From Favolaschia claudopus (Eukaryota; Basidiomycota; Agaricomycetes; Agaricales; Mycenaceae), in the NCBI GenBank assembly GCA_037176885.1, contig JAWWNJ010000010.1, positions 62,001-126,000 of the forward strand: 64,000 nucleotides of DNA. The letters run 5' to 3'. This document shows positions 11,360 through 23,513 of this stretch, piece after piece (the first letter of the stretch is position 1; each line of letters opens with the position of its first letter). Both the position numbers and the translations under genes were made by a program. The notes beneath the pieces are model-generated. The model was not told where the DNA came from. It did no database searches and was given only the letters and a program-made list of their open reading frames with translations.

Positions 11360-13259
11360 TATGTCGGTGCGAGTTGAAGGTATGATGGGAGGACTCGCAT
11401 TGTTCTTATATGATAAGACAAAACGGAAGTTGACAACCCACGCTGCCAAATATGTCAGATACCAGGGACATACTTCCGCCAACAATATTTTGCTCCGCAA
11501 GTTTTGTTCTTCTTGGTTTCTCAACCGAGTTCATACTCTGATATTCTTGTTCTTGTTCTTGTTCTTTTTGCCACTGATTGTTTCCCGTCGCAGCTCCACT
11601 GACGCTATCTCCTGTCGACACAACAGCGACGGCGACGAGCTCAGGCTGAACAAGGTGGCAACTTTGCCAAGCCTTGGGATTATATTGGTGACAACTCGGT
11701 GAGGATCGGATCGCGACTATTTTTAGCTAATTTTACGCTGTCCCTTGTTCAGAACTAAAACAAAGATCGCCACCTCAGCGCCACCTCGCGGTGGATCGTG
11801 TAGACGAGATTGTTCACAACATGATGCCGTGAAGGGTGAACCATGGCAGCCGCTCAAACCGGGCATCTTCGAGGAAGTCGAGTCTCGACCACCGGTGGCG
11901 GGTTTTGCTTTAGGCCGTGTCATGTCCTTTCATATGAGCTCACTAATCCTCTCAATCCGCTTCTGAGGGACTCTCGTTAGAACTATCACATCGTAATTCA
12001 TACGGCGGAAAAGGTGAAGAGAGCTGCTATCTGGCACTAGTCATTTGAGCACCTGAAGGAGACTGGTTTTCCTGCCAAGTTTTATTCAGTGGTCAACGGC
12101 AGCGGCAGACCACGAGAGTGTAGGCTGTCTGAAGCGTCGAGCCTCGAATACTCAAGCCACAGGAATTTGTTGAATCAAGAGTCCAACAACGGCATGTAAA
12201 TGGATAATGCCGAAGACTCCGAAACTGATCGGCTGCTCGGCATGTCCAGTGAATCTGATCTCGGCATGTACTTCAGGAGCCTCTCCAACTCGTTGATTCC
12301 AGCTGGTTGTGAACTTGATTTATCTGTTTTGTCTCCTGAATTGCTGACTTAATGCAACAGTAATCTAAACGAGGAAGAAAACAGGATGGTCTGAAGCCGG
12401 GTGTGGGAGGCGAGCTGCCGGACAAAATCGGACTCCGCTTACGGTGTCGAACTTCGGTCGCTCGCGCGCCCTCCTTTTTGGGGATTTTTCGTTTCCTTGT
12501 GAACGAACGAAAAGATTTCCGAATACCTCATCGTTGGCCCCTCTAGCTGCTGTTCAATTTCCCTTCAAGTGATTGAAAATTATAACCTGCACGATTCAAT
12601 GTTGATTGATCAAATCGATCAAAGTTCAATCAAAAATAGAGATATATATAAGCAAAAAAAACTCATATGACTTTGAACTCGCAAAACTGACAGGTTGGAT
12701 ACAAATTTTGGTGGACTCCAACCGCGATCAACACTTCGGCAGTAGCCGACCAGCCTTCTCGCCGATGGTCACAGTGACTCGTGACATGACGTGGCTCCTT
12801 GCTCTTCCCGCTCCGCCATCTTTCAGACATTCTTCCTACTTGAGCTATCCACAAAATATACGTCAACTTGTCATCTGTTCGAGTCAATACCTCGCATGGG
12901 ACCTGTCGGGACTACGGAACTCCGTATCGCCACACCAAGAGAAACAAACTGATGTTAACTTAAGATTAACCCTGGTCCCCTCCGTTATTATGCCTGGACT
13001 ACAACTTGCCGGACAGGATAACGGAGAATTCTTCGGCCTTCTACCTGAGGTGTTCGACCAATGTTTGAACCTTTCGCCGAGATACAACGATTGGAGCCAA
13101 CGCTTGTTCCTTCGTTCGTCAAACTGCCGAAGAACCCATCGCGACGCAATGTTGCAAGAAATAGATGCACTCGTGACGCTCTTTTCTTCCAAATCTTGGT
13201 CGCATGTTCTTCATTATCTCTTCGCTCTGTTTAGGTATAATTCAAGTTCTTCTCAATGA
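11360..13259. other. Intergenic, no gene recognised
   Basis: It holds a TTCTTG/TTGTTC hexanucleotide run near 11545-11575 and AT-rich tracts near 12580-12665. A 217-aa plus-strand ORF (12606-13259) runs up to the sedolisin promoter but has no recognisable motif, and I do not call it. Confidence 0.5.
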
Positions 13260-13267
13260 TATAAATA
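13260..13267 (+). promoter_or_regulatory. TATA box of the sedolisin gene
   Basis: TATAAATA lies 59 bp upstream of the ATG at 13327, a usual core-promoter spacing for a highly expressed fungal gene. Confidence 0.55.
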
Positions 13268-13326
13268 CGACTCTGCTCACCAGCTGCTCTTCTGCTCGGC
13301 TTTTGCACTCTCACTCCCCAACTATC

Positions 13327-16060
13327 ATGGTTCTGGCTCTCGCCGTCATCGCATGCGCGCTTGTTTTTGCTGCAGCAACCCCCATGGATCGTCGAGCTAT
13401 GGTGGTTCATGACAGTCGCACTGAACCCGCGCGTGGTTTCGTGAAGTCTGGTCTGGCTCCCGTCGCCAGCGATCTCACTCTACGCATCGCCATGAAGCCC
13501 AACAACATCGCTGGACTCGAGAGTGCGCTATATGCGGTCTCTGACCCCGCTAGTTCTCTCTACGGCCAGCACCTCACTGCAGACGAGGTATGATCTATTT
13601 TCTGCGCGACCCCTGCTCTAATAATACAGTTTCTCCGATCAGGTTGCCGCATTCGTGAAACCCACCAATGAAACCATCTCTGCTGTCTCAGCCTGGCTCA
13701 CCGAGAACGGCATATCCTCCGCACCTGTCACTCCCGCAGGCGACATTGTTGAAATCGTCATCCCAGTCGGAAAAGCCAATCAACTTCTCTCCACTGAATT
13801 CTCCGTCTTCAGTCACGTCGATTCCAGCAAGACGAGCATTCGAACGCTTCAATATTCCATTCCGGCTGCTCTACAAGATCATATCGATTTCGTTCACCCT
13901 ACCACGAGCTTTACGCGACCTTTGACTGGACGTCCTCAGTTTAGCGCTGTCAAGGCTAAGCCGACGGAGGATGCAGCGCCTGGTTCCGAGGCTGTTCCTT
14001 CATCCTGCAATAGCGTTATCACGCCAGCTTGCCTGCAGGTGAACTTATATCTTTTATTCTGTTTTGTTCGTTGAAGGATTGGTTGCGAATTTATTCCTGC
14101 AGGCGATGTATGGTATCCCCACCACTCCTGCCACCCAAAAAAGCAATAAGCTCGGTGTCTCGGGTTTCGTCGGACAATATGCAAACCAAGCCGACCTCCA
14201 AGTCAATTTTTCTCTTTTCAATATATTCTCACGCTGAATTCAATCTCATAGGCATTCTTGACCAGCTATCGACCGGATATGGCGTCAACGACGAGTTTCA
14301 CATTTCAAAGTCAGGACGGCGGTGTAAACACTCAAACACCACGATCTTCCGCAGGAGTCGAAGCGGTGAGTCGTGAAATTTTATGAATCTTGAATTCATC
14401 TCTAATGCGATCAACTTGGTAGAACTTGGACACGGAGGTTCGCAAAATAACTCTTTTCGTCCATACTAGGTTCTGATCGTCCGTCCCAGTACACCGTTGG
14501 TCTCGCAACCAATGTCCCCGTCACCTTCATCTCCGTCGGCGAGTACGGCAGCGACGGCGTCAACGGCTTCATGTGCGTTTTCCTTAGCCTTTGGGTATTC
14601 TGACTCTCTTCACTCTTCACAGGGACATGATCACAGCACTCATCGGAGAACCTACTGGTACTAGACCTAACGTACTGACCACCAGCTACACATATGAGGA
14701 GACAGATTTGTCGCGTTCAGTTGCGACGTGAGTAGCATTTTTGAACTATGCTTGAATTTTGATACAATAGATCATCAGCACGCTGTGCAATACTTATATG
14801 CAGTTGGGAGCCTTAGGTCTTATCTAATTGCACTGAAGTCCGTTCGCTGACCTCCGTGCCACGCAGGAACCTCCATTTTATTCTCTTCGGGAGATGGTGC
14901 GTTGAAAGATTTTTCGCGCGCGATTATCTCTTAATCTCGTGTCCGAATGCTACAGGAGGCGTCAGTGGAAGTCAACCTCAATCATGGTACGAAGAATGGT
15001 TTTTGTTCCTGACAACGCTTATTCTATGCCTTTACCAGTACAAACTTTATGCCTACTCTGCCTGCCGATTGTCCCTTGTAAGAGCTACCATTACCGGGCT
15101 GGCGAATCGGCTAACACTCGTCTCAGCGTTACGGCTGTTGGTGCAACAGGTGGGATCAACGAAACGGCTGCATCGTTTTCCTCTGGAGGTAAGTGTCTGT
15201 TATCCAATTGTACGTCGCGTCTTACACCACAAGTTCAGGTTTTTCGAACTATTTTGCAATCCCAAGCTACCAGGTATGTTTCCAAGAGTGTCGCTGCGGG
15301 TCAGGATTTTCAGCGACGATCAAATAATCTCCAGAGCAATGACGTTGCTACTTATCTCGACACTTTGGGAAACACGAACAGCGGTCGTTTCAACCGAACC
15401 GGGCGAGGATTCCCCGACGTTGCGGCGCAAGGAGAGAACTTCGAGATTTCTTGGAGTATTATTAATTTTCTCTTTTGCATGATACAAGTCATTCAGCTTC
15501 GCTCTAGATGCACAGGTAGACAAGTTGAAATTGAACACCATTCACCATATGACTTCTGGAACTTCGAACAGTTCGAAACAGGTATGTTGTTATCTTCTGA
15601 TTACCTTGAAATCTTTCTCAATACAACCGTCACTCGTAGCCGGTGGAACTTCTTGCAGTAGCCCAACCTTTGCCTCAATAGGTTTGAAACGTCTGCGTGT
15701 GAGATTAATTGACGAATCTTATTTTTTAAAGTTGCGCTCTTGAACGATGAACTGATTGCGGCAGGAAAACCACCCCTTGGTTTTCTCAATCCTTTCTTGT
15801 ACAGTGCGGCCGGTCGTGCTGCTTTGAACGATATTACAACGGGTACGATGGGGCCCTCTGACCAATTTTACCGAGCTCATTAATATTGGCCCATAGGCAA
15901 CAATCCGGGATGCAGCACGAAGTATGTTGAACATTTTGTTGTCGATGGCTACGTTTGCTTAACCCATTGCAGCGGATTCCCCGCCACAAAGGGTTGGGAT
16001 CCCGTTACAGGTCTTGGTACTCCCAACTACGCGGCTTTGAGGACAGCTCTTGGGCTGTAA
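13327..16060 (+). CDS. Secreted S53 peptidase (sedolisin / tripeptidyl-peptidase type)
   Basis: About 18 exons. Supported boundaries include 13327-13587, 13643-14038, 14103-14201, 14252-14365, 14423-14437, 14490-14572, 14623-14727, 14779-14816, 14867-14896, 14956-14986, 15039-15077, 15127-15188, 15239-15273, 15732-15842, 15897-15921 and 15973-16060. Exons between 15335 and 15681 are uncertain. The protein has a signal peptide (MVLALAVIACALVFAAATP), a Pro-kumamolisin prodomain through about residue 190, and the S53 catalytic domain. The Glu/Asp pair lies in GVEANLD, spliced across 14365/14423. The oxyanion Asp is in FSSGDGGVSG. The nucleophile Ser is in GGTSCSSPTF. The tail NGFPATKGWDPVTGLGTPN holds the Ca-binding Asp. 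It probably acts as an acid protease outside the cell. The donor at 14202 (GTCAAT) is weak. Confidence 0.9.
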
Positions 16061-16550
16061 TTATCGGTGCAGCCTGGAGATTGGGAAGTAGACTCGGGGA
16101 GAATGATCTTGAATTGATCAGCATTACCAGGGTCACTGCACAAAATTTGTCATTTTCAACTCTACAACAATAGATCTGATCTGCCCGCCTTTCGAAGCGG
16201 ATGCCTAAGTCCCCAGTCGCAAACTCAAAGCAGTATGTTCGATTTTCAGCGGTCTTGAACGATGGATCACGCTCGAAAGAGATCAAAGTCTGGTTCACAA
16301 ACGCTGCAGGCAAGTAGAAAAAAAATCTGGATAGTATCGTACAATAACTGTAAAAGTCTACACACATATAACAACCGAGTGAGTGAGTGACTAAAATATA
16401 ATGATAGATGTCTACGTGTAGCCCTAGATATTAGTTCCCTTACTTCCTCTCCTGGTGGGGTATCCGTAGCGTAAGCAGTCCCCCCTCCTCAAAATTTTGT
16501 TTTCCATCCAGTCATATCCCGTTCCGTCATGATCATACAAAGAGAAAAAA
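16061..16550. other. Convergent intergenic spacer
   Basis: It separates the 3' ends of the sedolisin gene and the minus-strand DUF6533 gene. No coding signal is seen. Confidence 0.6.
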
Positions 16551-18529
16551 TCAAAGCACCTTCATCGTCCCCATCTCGAACGTACTGTTCCTGTTCCAAC
16601 TCTGCCCCTCACCTTCCCCATCCGCATCCCTCTCACCCCCATATTCGGCCCCAAATTCCACATCCCCAACCCTCGTCACATCCTCACTCGTCCTCGCGGT
16701 ACTAGGTCTCCTCCCCATGTCCGCGTACGAATACGCACCGCGCTCAATGGCGTACCCGCCCGGAGGCATCCCATAGCCATATGTAGGGCTCATCCCGCCA
16801 AATCCTCCATCGTACTTCCCACTTCCACCATGATCCCTCTCGCCATATTTCGGCGAGAAATGCGCTGCCCCCGGGAACGTGGCCGTCCCCGCCGTATCGG
16901 GAATCGTATGGTACTGGTCAGCGACGGCGGGATACGTAGCGAAACTGAGGTCGGGGCGGTCGTAGACGGCGGCGGTGGACGATGGATGGTGGATGGAGGA
17001 GGAAGGGAGGGAGCGGATGTTGATCATCATGCGGGAGACGGCGATGCAGGAGACCGCCGAGGTTGGGCTGCAAGGCAAGGCAAGTGAGAAGGGAGGCGAG
17101 GTAAGGAGGGAGGATGAAGAGAGGAAGACTCACCCAAGGAGTATACCGCGATAATGCGCCGAAAAGCTCCTTCCGTAAAGGACGGCATTGGTGAGGCTGA
17201 ATGCTGTTCACAGATGTTTCGTCAACGCCGCGGACAAAGCCACAAGAAAAGGAAAACACACTGAAGATGAAGAGAAAATAGATGAGGGAGTCGCGCGCCA
17301 GGATGTCGAGACTTTGTTAAGGCAAAAACGTGAGTGTGGATGTAAAAAGGGCGGCCGCGGCGGCGACGTACGTTGGATTTCCCCCTGACCCCAGCAACCC
17401 CGCCTTCCCACCCCATGTCCAGCGCGGTATGATCTTGAGTAGGGTGATGATAATCATAATGACTGTCGTACGAGTCAGTCTCGAGGAGTGCGGATATTGG
17501 ATAGAACCAGGGAGAAACGTACATTCAAAGGCCACGGGCGCGATCCTGTTTCCCATGAAACGGAAACGGAACGATATCAATGAGCTGGAGATTCGATGGA
17601 AGGGGAACATGAATAACGCACCAAGTCCCCGTGCCGTATCGCGGCAATAAATATCCGGAAAAAGAAGATAACGCGCAGCTTAGAGGGGCGGGTTGGGCGA
17701 TGCCTGTGGTCGTCGAGTTAATTTCCGCCGCGCATAGCACGAGTAGGGAGGAGGGGGGGACGAACCTTGAGTATCACTCGTTGCGACTGTGATACAAGCT
17801 GCGACAACGCCGACTTCCACTACGAGGAAGAATGATTAATTAGCACACGGATCAAGTCCGACGGAAAACGGAGTAATACTCACGAGCAAAGAGAATTGAG
17901 AGAAGCCAGAACATCGGGCGGGAATTGTTGTCTGCCAAGCAAGAGATTACCGGAGAGAACGTGAATGGAAAAAAGATAACGCACAAATAGCCCAGACACG
18001 CATCACCACCAAAGCTTGTGCTGCTAGTATCGCGAGACGTAGCGGGATCATCTGCCAATATGCGTAGATTCGACAGAACTAGAGGTAGGTAAGGTGAGGG
18101 GGGATGATCGAGATCGGAGAGGGAGAGAACGCACTTCGGCTGAGGTGCCCGGGTAGTCGGCGAGGATCCAGAGTGCACTGTGCGGCGGACATCGGATAAG
18201 CGATGGGAGCGGATGGTAGACAGAAGGAACGGAAAACGTACACGAGCATGAAACGAATAACGTAGCGATTGAGCATGAACAGAATCTTGGGTAGCCGCCA
18301 CTGCATAGACCAAATCTTGGCAACCTCATCGTCGAGCGAGGTCACCAGCTCGTACACCAGGAGTGCCGCCGTCGAATCTATTCATTTATTTTGAAGTTAG
18401 TATCATCCAAAGCCGAGGGCACAGAGACGCACAGAGCACAAAATTGTTGATGATGGTGAGCGAGACGTAGGAGACAGCCTCGTCGGGGGAGTAGTGGTCC
18501 GGCCCATAGCTCTTCGCAGGGCCTGGCAT
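16551..18529 (-). CDS. DUF6533-domain multi-pass membrane protein
   Basis: The gene has a start at 18529 and a stop at 16551. The first exons join in phase: 18529-18433, 18377-18242, 18176-18134, 18078-17985, 17931-17884 and 17819-17766. Later exons (17700-17070) are approximate. The N-terminal domain reads LLVYELVTSLDDEVAKIW followed by WRLPKILFMLNRYV, the DUF6533 signature found almost only in Agaricomycetes. Several hydrophobic helices follow, including ILAAQALVVMRVWAI and VVAACITVAT. The last exon carries SRMMINIRSLP, usual after the final helix, and then a long Pro/Gly/Tyr-rich cytoplasmic tail. The function is unknown; a seven-helix receptor-like or transporter-like role is often guessed. 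It is convergent with the sedolisin gene. Confidence 0.75.
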
Positions 18530-21399
18530 ACCAATGAGTTACAGGCGGGCGATTAGCAGGCAAGCCACGTCGGCATCGCCCGCAGCTCTCGATGGGCGCT
18601 GGGGGGGCGGGTCGGAAGATGGTGGTGGTGGTGGTTATGAAGGGGAAGGCAACGCCACTGATAAGGCGGTGGGTTTAGTTTTATGCGACCGACCACCTCG
18701 ACCAACCGCCGTTCCTGCTGCCATCAAACTGTCATTACGTACGTACGCAATATTACCCGTCTTGGTGGTGATGCGTGATCCCAGCAACGACAGATTGATG
18801 CGCTATTGCCACAACGCCGAGCGTCGTGTGAAGTCGCAGGTTTATCACGTTGATGGGTGGGAGCGGTGAAATTGGATAAACATCCATCCATCCAAGGCTG
18901 AGGGGAGAGAGTAGAAGAACGAAGAAGAAAGAATGGAACGCGGGTGTGGTGGAGAAAATTTTAAGGGAGAGTTACCTTGAGGACGGGAACATATAGGGGA
19001 CGAGACGCCACATTACGGAAAAACGGATGTTTGTGCCGAGAAATCCCGCCTCGCCGCCTTCGCTTGGCCGTTTGATTGATCGTTCCTGGACAGGTTGATT
19101 GAGTTCAAGTTAAATTGCGCAGAAGTGACGAAGTGCGAAACGCAGGCTGAGATGAAACAGTCAGAAAAGCAGCATTCCCAGTGTATTCTGTACTTGCGAA
19201 TTCGTTTAGAGTTTCGCTGAGTAGATTATGAGTATCACGTTCAACGTAGAAATTTGACATACAGAAACTTACGACGCCACCAACAGCCACCAACTGTTGG
19301 TCGAGATAACGATTCAAGATACTGTCAGTTTTGTGGCGGGGGCGTTGAACGTTATCGAGGGCGCCTTGTGCGTTGAGGTCGAGGCACCTACGGAGGTTTT
19401 TCCGCTGTCAACATCATTTGCGTCGAGGGAAACGAAAATTAAACGTACCGAACCATAGCATAGGCCAAGCGGCACGGAATTTACAGTCCAGCGACGATGA
19501 AATGAATTCGATCAGAGGGGAGATTCAGCGCACAGGGTGGCGACGGCCAAGGATAATTAATAGAATAGAGACGGCGTGGAAATGCGATTCTAGAAATATG
19601 TGCGGGACGACCGTACCGGTATAATGAAAGCTCTTTCGGGACGGTTACCAGATTTCAGCCCGCGTAGTACGCAGTTATCGGGATTTGGAAGCGTATGAGA
19701 GGGAGATGGAGCGGAGGGGTTTGTCTCCCGAGACCAAGACGCCGAAAACTGGCAGAGATCAGAGGATTGCGCACAGATAGTGGGGTCCAGACTTGAGAGC
19801 TTGAACGAATAATAGCCCAAAGTAAGTATAGGATTTTTGACACCAGTCATGCCGGGGGTTGAAGTTCCACGAATAGATCCGTTTATCCGGTTATCCAGCT
19901 TTGTGAAGAGCGGCACCACCATTTTGAGGACAGATAAAGAGACGAGAAATTGACATCGCGAGGTGCCAGAAGTACGCCACAGGGCATGCGTCGCCGCGTC
20001 GGGGAGAATCGATTATCATGTGTCGGACGAAGATCCGCGAGTTCCCCTTCCCGTTCCAGTGGTTATCACAACTTCTCACAAGATGCTGAGGAGACAGTGG
20101 CACTCAATGGAATCATAGACCTCGAAAGCAACCAGAGCTGGCGAGATTTACAGAGGTTCGACCAAAGCGATGTGGTGGGACGGAGGAAAGGATGACTTGA
20201 TGTGACTGCGATCATTGATGAGATGTCACGACCAAGCGAGCGGTTGTCGTTGTTTTTCGGCGCAATTTGGGAGGAAGAAAGCAGGGAAATTGACTTTCTC
20301 ATTTCTGGCTATTCGCCAATTATTTTCCAGCCCACAACCTTCCTGAAATATCTTTAGCTCAGCGAGAATTATCTTAATTAATATTCGGTCCACGCCTAGT
20401 ACTATTCGAATCAGGAACCCGTTCAACGTTCACCCAAATAGGCGACCCATTCCAAGTGTGGAACAATTCAATACAATGCTCATCTCACAACCCCACAACG
20501 ACAGATAAAATGCAACGGATAAGATCTCTTCCCGTGGGCCAGCGTACAGCATATCTGATAATTGATTCAATACCCGAGGGAGGGGAGGGACAAAATGAAG
20601 AGCGGGAGTGAGACCTATATTTGCGTCGTGTGCCTGTTCATGGCGCTGTTCAATTTGCAGGCGCTGGACATCTCGGGAAAATATCTCACGGTTCTGATGG
20701 GTTTCGAGCGGAGTCGAAACTTTGATCGACGAGTTCGAGACTCCTGCTCGCCCAGAATCGTCTGTGAAAATGATTTGAGGGGGAGCAAGCTTGGAGCGAG
20801 CGCAAAGAAAGCACCTCGCCGAGTCAGACTCAAAAACAGAACACCGTCTCCTCATCGTTATATTGAGGAGTCGAACCTCATATCAACTGATAAATATGTT
20901 ATGCATTCTAAACCCTGACGCGGGATCTAACGAACGAGGTCAGTCCAATGAAGCGCATAGTTTGTTCTATCTATTAATCGGAAAGAAAAGAATAGCGCAC
21001 CAATCCCGAGGAGAATAAAGTAAGAGCCGTCGGAACGGATAGACGGGAGAGGGATCTGAAGTGGAGGGTTGGATGAGTTATCATATTCTAGAGCTATCGT
21101 GTTCTTTGAGACTTAGCCAGTGGACATACAGAGATTGCCGCTTCAACCTGCAAAAACGAAGCTCAAAATTTAGTCGAACACACGATGTACGAGCACGCAT
21201 GATAAACACGTACGATGGAGAATAACAATACTCAGCATCCGATAGGTAGGTTGATCACTCAACTGCCGAACTCAGAGTGAACGGGACTCGTAAGAAGAGG
21301 GATGATGAGATTGGAAAGAAACCTCGACACCCCGATGGGTATCTCTGAGAAGAGGAATTCGGAAGGTCAGAGAGTGCTGTTGGTTTAGCTTCGTTGTGT
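18530..21399. other. Long intergenic stretch with weak coding signals
   Basis: No recognised gene. Minus-strand ORFs at 19590-19922 and 20430-20855 (110 and 141 aa) may be exons of an unknown or decayed gene. A T-arm-like sequence without a matching acceptor lies near 20865-20890. A GGT/GGTGGT run is at 18620-18636. Confidence 0.45.
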
Positions 21400-22546
21400 C
21401 ATAGATTGGCTCACTAATATCGTCCTGATACATCTCGCGTTCCCGAAGCCCACTTCATCGTTCAAGGCGACGACTTGAAGTCTTCTACAACGCCCGAGCC
21501 GAGGGTTCCGGAGCTGCAATCACGATGTGCAATCGAGTCGGAACATCCCAACTGTCAGAGCAAGACGCCGGTCCCGAGGATGCCGAGCTATGCCAATAGT
21601 CGTCAAACTGAATCGTCCACGATTCAGGAACAGCGTCCGTACAGCCGACAAAAAATGACTCGGGCGCGGAAAACCTCGGTATATAAAGTCTATCTGTACG
21701 CGCTGATCAGAGTGAAACATTCTGCACAACCCACTCACCAACTTGAATAAATGACGCGCTCAGACATATCACCCCATTCAACTTGAGTCGTGCGCAAGGT
21801 ACTGACATCCCTCTGCTTTCCTTGCTGTGGACCGTACATTGAATGCTGATCATTGCCGAGCACAGACTTTCAGTTTCCGCGCACAAGCCGCTAGCAAAGG
21901 CCTTTCCTTCAAAGAAGCGATTCTAGCGAATAAAGCGAAAGACGAAGAGGAGGGGAAGAAATTCGAGGCAAGGACGGAATCCAGAAAGGATGGACGGCGT
22001 GCAGTGGAATGGTGATACCTTTGTCTGCACACGGCAGATTGACGGAGAAGAGCCGGTGACGAGAGGCGCGTTGAGTGTTGGTTTCGCTGTTTGGGAGTCA
22101 TGCGATGAGGCGAGCGAGGATAAACGATCGCATAACGAGCCGATGGTGGTGTCGTTGATGGATATCGCGCGGCCGGCGAAGCGACGAGGTACGAACGAGG
22201 TTCTCCATGCTGTCGGGACTGACTGAGAAAGCTGACGAATTTTCTAGGCAAGAAAAACAAAGCCATGCAGCGCATTCTTAACTCAGAGGACGATAACCGG
22301 AGCGAATCGTCGGAAGAGTGGGAGGGGAGCGAGGTCTGGGATATGCATAGCGAACATTGGGAGGAGCAGAGTGAGCTCTGGGAGATTCCAGAGGATGATC
22401 ATGAGCCAGACGAATGGGAGAAGTTGTCAAGTGCCATGTACAACGATCGAGGGATGGAGCACCGTGTTTCGCGATAATCTCTGCTTGTAGCGGGCTATAC
22501 ATCCGGGTTGATGATCCTGGGATGAGGAATATCAGTTCAATTGTGA
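21400..22546 (+). repeat. Inverted duplication, copy B
   Basis: It matches the reverse complement of 9145-10300, with many substitutions and small indels. The downstream edge (about 22546) lies within 70 bp of the broken end of the S28 peptidase fragment. Confidence 0.85.
21751..22477 (+). pseudogene. Inactivated copy of the 200-aa acidic protein
   Basis: The start codon, the three-exon structure and the second intron (22189-22247) are preserved relative to 9219-9936. Exon 1 has an Arg codon changed to TGA twelve codons in. Near 21965-21985 a net 14-bp deletion, relative to the intact copy's RRNPGRMDG region, shifts the frame. Exon 3 (22248-22477) is still well conserved in protein sequence. 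Decay is therefore recent or was once constrained. Confidence 0.8.
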
Positions 22547-22611
22547 GCGGAGGTTTCGAAATAAAAGAGAAAGAGTGGGCGAAACTGCGAAGGCAGGAAA
22601 ACATACGTACC

Positions 22612-23250
22612 CCGTAATATATCCAAGGCGTGTTGCGTGCGGTGAGGTCTTCAGAGATCCCATCGAATTTGACGTGGGTCATGAAGTTGGCGGAGTCGGC
22701 GGCGGCTGGTTCGTTATTTAACCAGCTAACAAACATCATTCATGTTAGGCTATGATGAACGAAGAGGCTAATCGAACGCGCCGTACCGAATCCGTCATAA
22801 ATTAAAGTTCTGCACAGGAACAGACATGCCTTTGCCGACTGTCATAAAGACATTCAATCACGAGAGAGGCTGACACTCACCCTAATACCTATGCTCCAAA
22901 AATAACGCCCAACCCGCCCGTCGCATTCGCCAAGATGTCAACAATCCCGGTATCCAAAAGCGGCAGTCGGTCAGTCACACTCGTCTCTCCACCATCGAGC
23001 AGGATGACCGGTCCCCCGAGGTGATAGTGTCGTGCGTTGACAAAATAGCGCTGGTTGAAGGTGAAGCCTGTGTCGACGAAGTGGTCGAGGGGTTGGGTGA
23101 AGTTGAAGAAGGGGAAGGAGGTGGTTTGGTTTGTCTCGCGGAGAGCGGATTCGGTTGCGAATGGGCTGCCGTAGAGGTGGGTGATATGCCGTTGAGACGA
23201 TCCAGACGGGCGAGACGGTAATCGATAAGGAAATCGGTGGTTGTTTTGAA
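22612..23250 (-). pseudogene. Serine carboxypeptidase S28 family, 5' fragment
   Basis: Minus-strand exons encode FFNFTQPLDHFVDTGFTFNQ and NARHYHLGGPVILLDGGE, then LLDTGIVDILANATGGLG. After an intron they continue with WLNNEPAAADSANFM and end at NTPWIYYG with a donor site at 22612. These are the N-terminal third of prolyl-carboxypeptidase-like S28 enzymes, just before the GGSYAG nucleophile motif. The catalytic half is missing because the duplicated segment (copy B) begins there. The HRYYG region near 22880-22900 carries an extra T and a Tyr codon changed to TAG. The gene is dead. Confidence 0.8.
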
Positions 23251-23513
23251 TTCAGACGCGCAGAGGCCGAGTCCATCCCCATCCCTTGAAAACCTCGGCC
23301 AGCGAAATCCGGTTCATTGGGGTGGGAGAATGTGAGGCTGAGGAATCGTGGTGGTTTGGTGGTGGTGGTGGTGGGGAACAAAGGTGTGATCGTGAGAGAG
23401 TTCCAATCAAACCATCAAACCATGTGTCCGTGCGAATTGTTGACTTTGTCTCTTCTCTCACGACGCTCGCGAGTGAACATTCAGCCGCACCTTTTGAGCT
23501 TCCCGCAGACAAT

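Noticed and set aside
12606..13259. 217-aa plus-strand ORF before the sedolisin gene
   Set aside because: It overlaps the sedolisin core promoter, has no recognisable motif or biased codon pattern, and the minus strand is also open.
20860..20940. tRNA-like T-arm on the minus strand
   Set aside because: The acceptor arm has no complementary 5' partner, so I did not annotate a tRNA.
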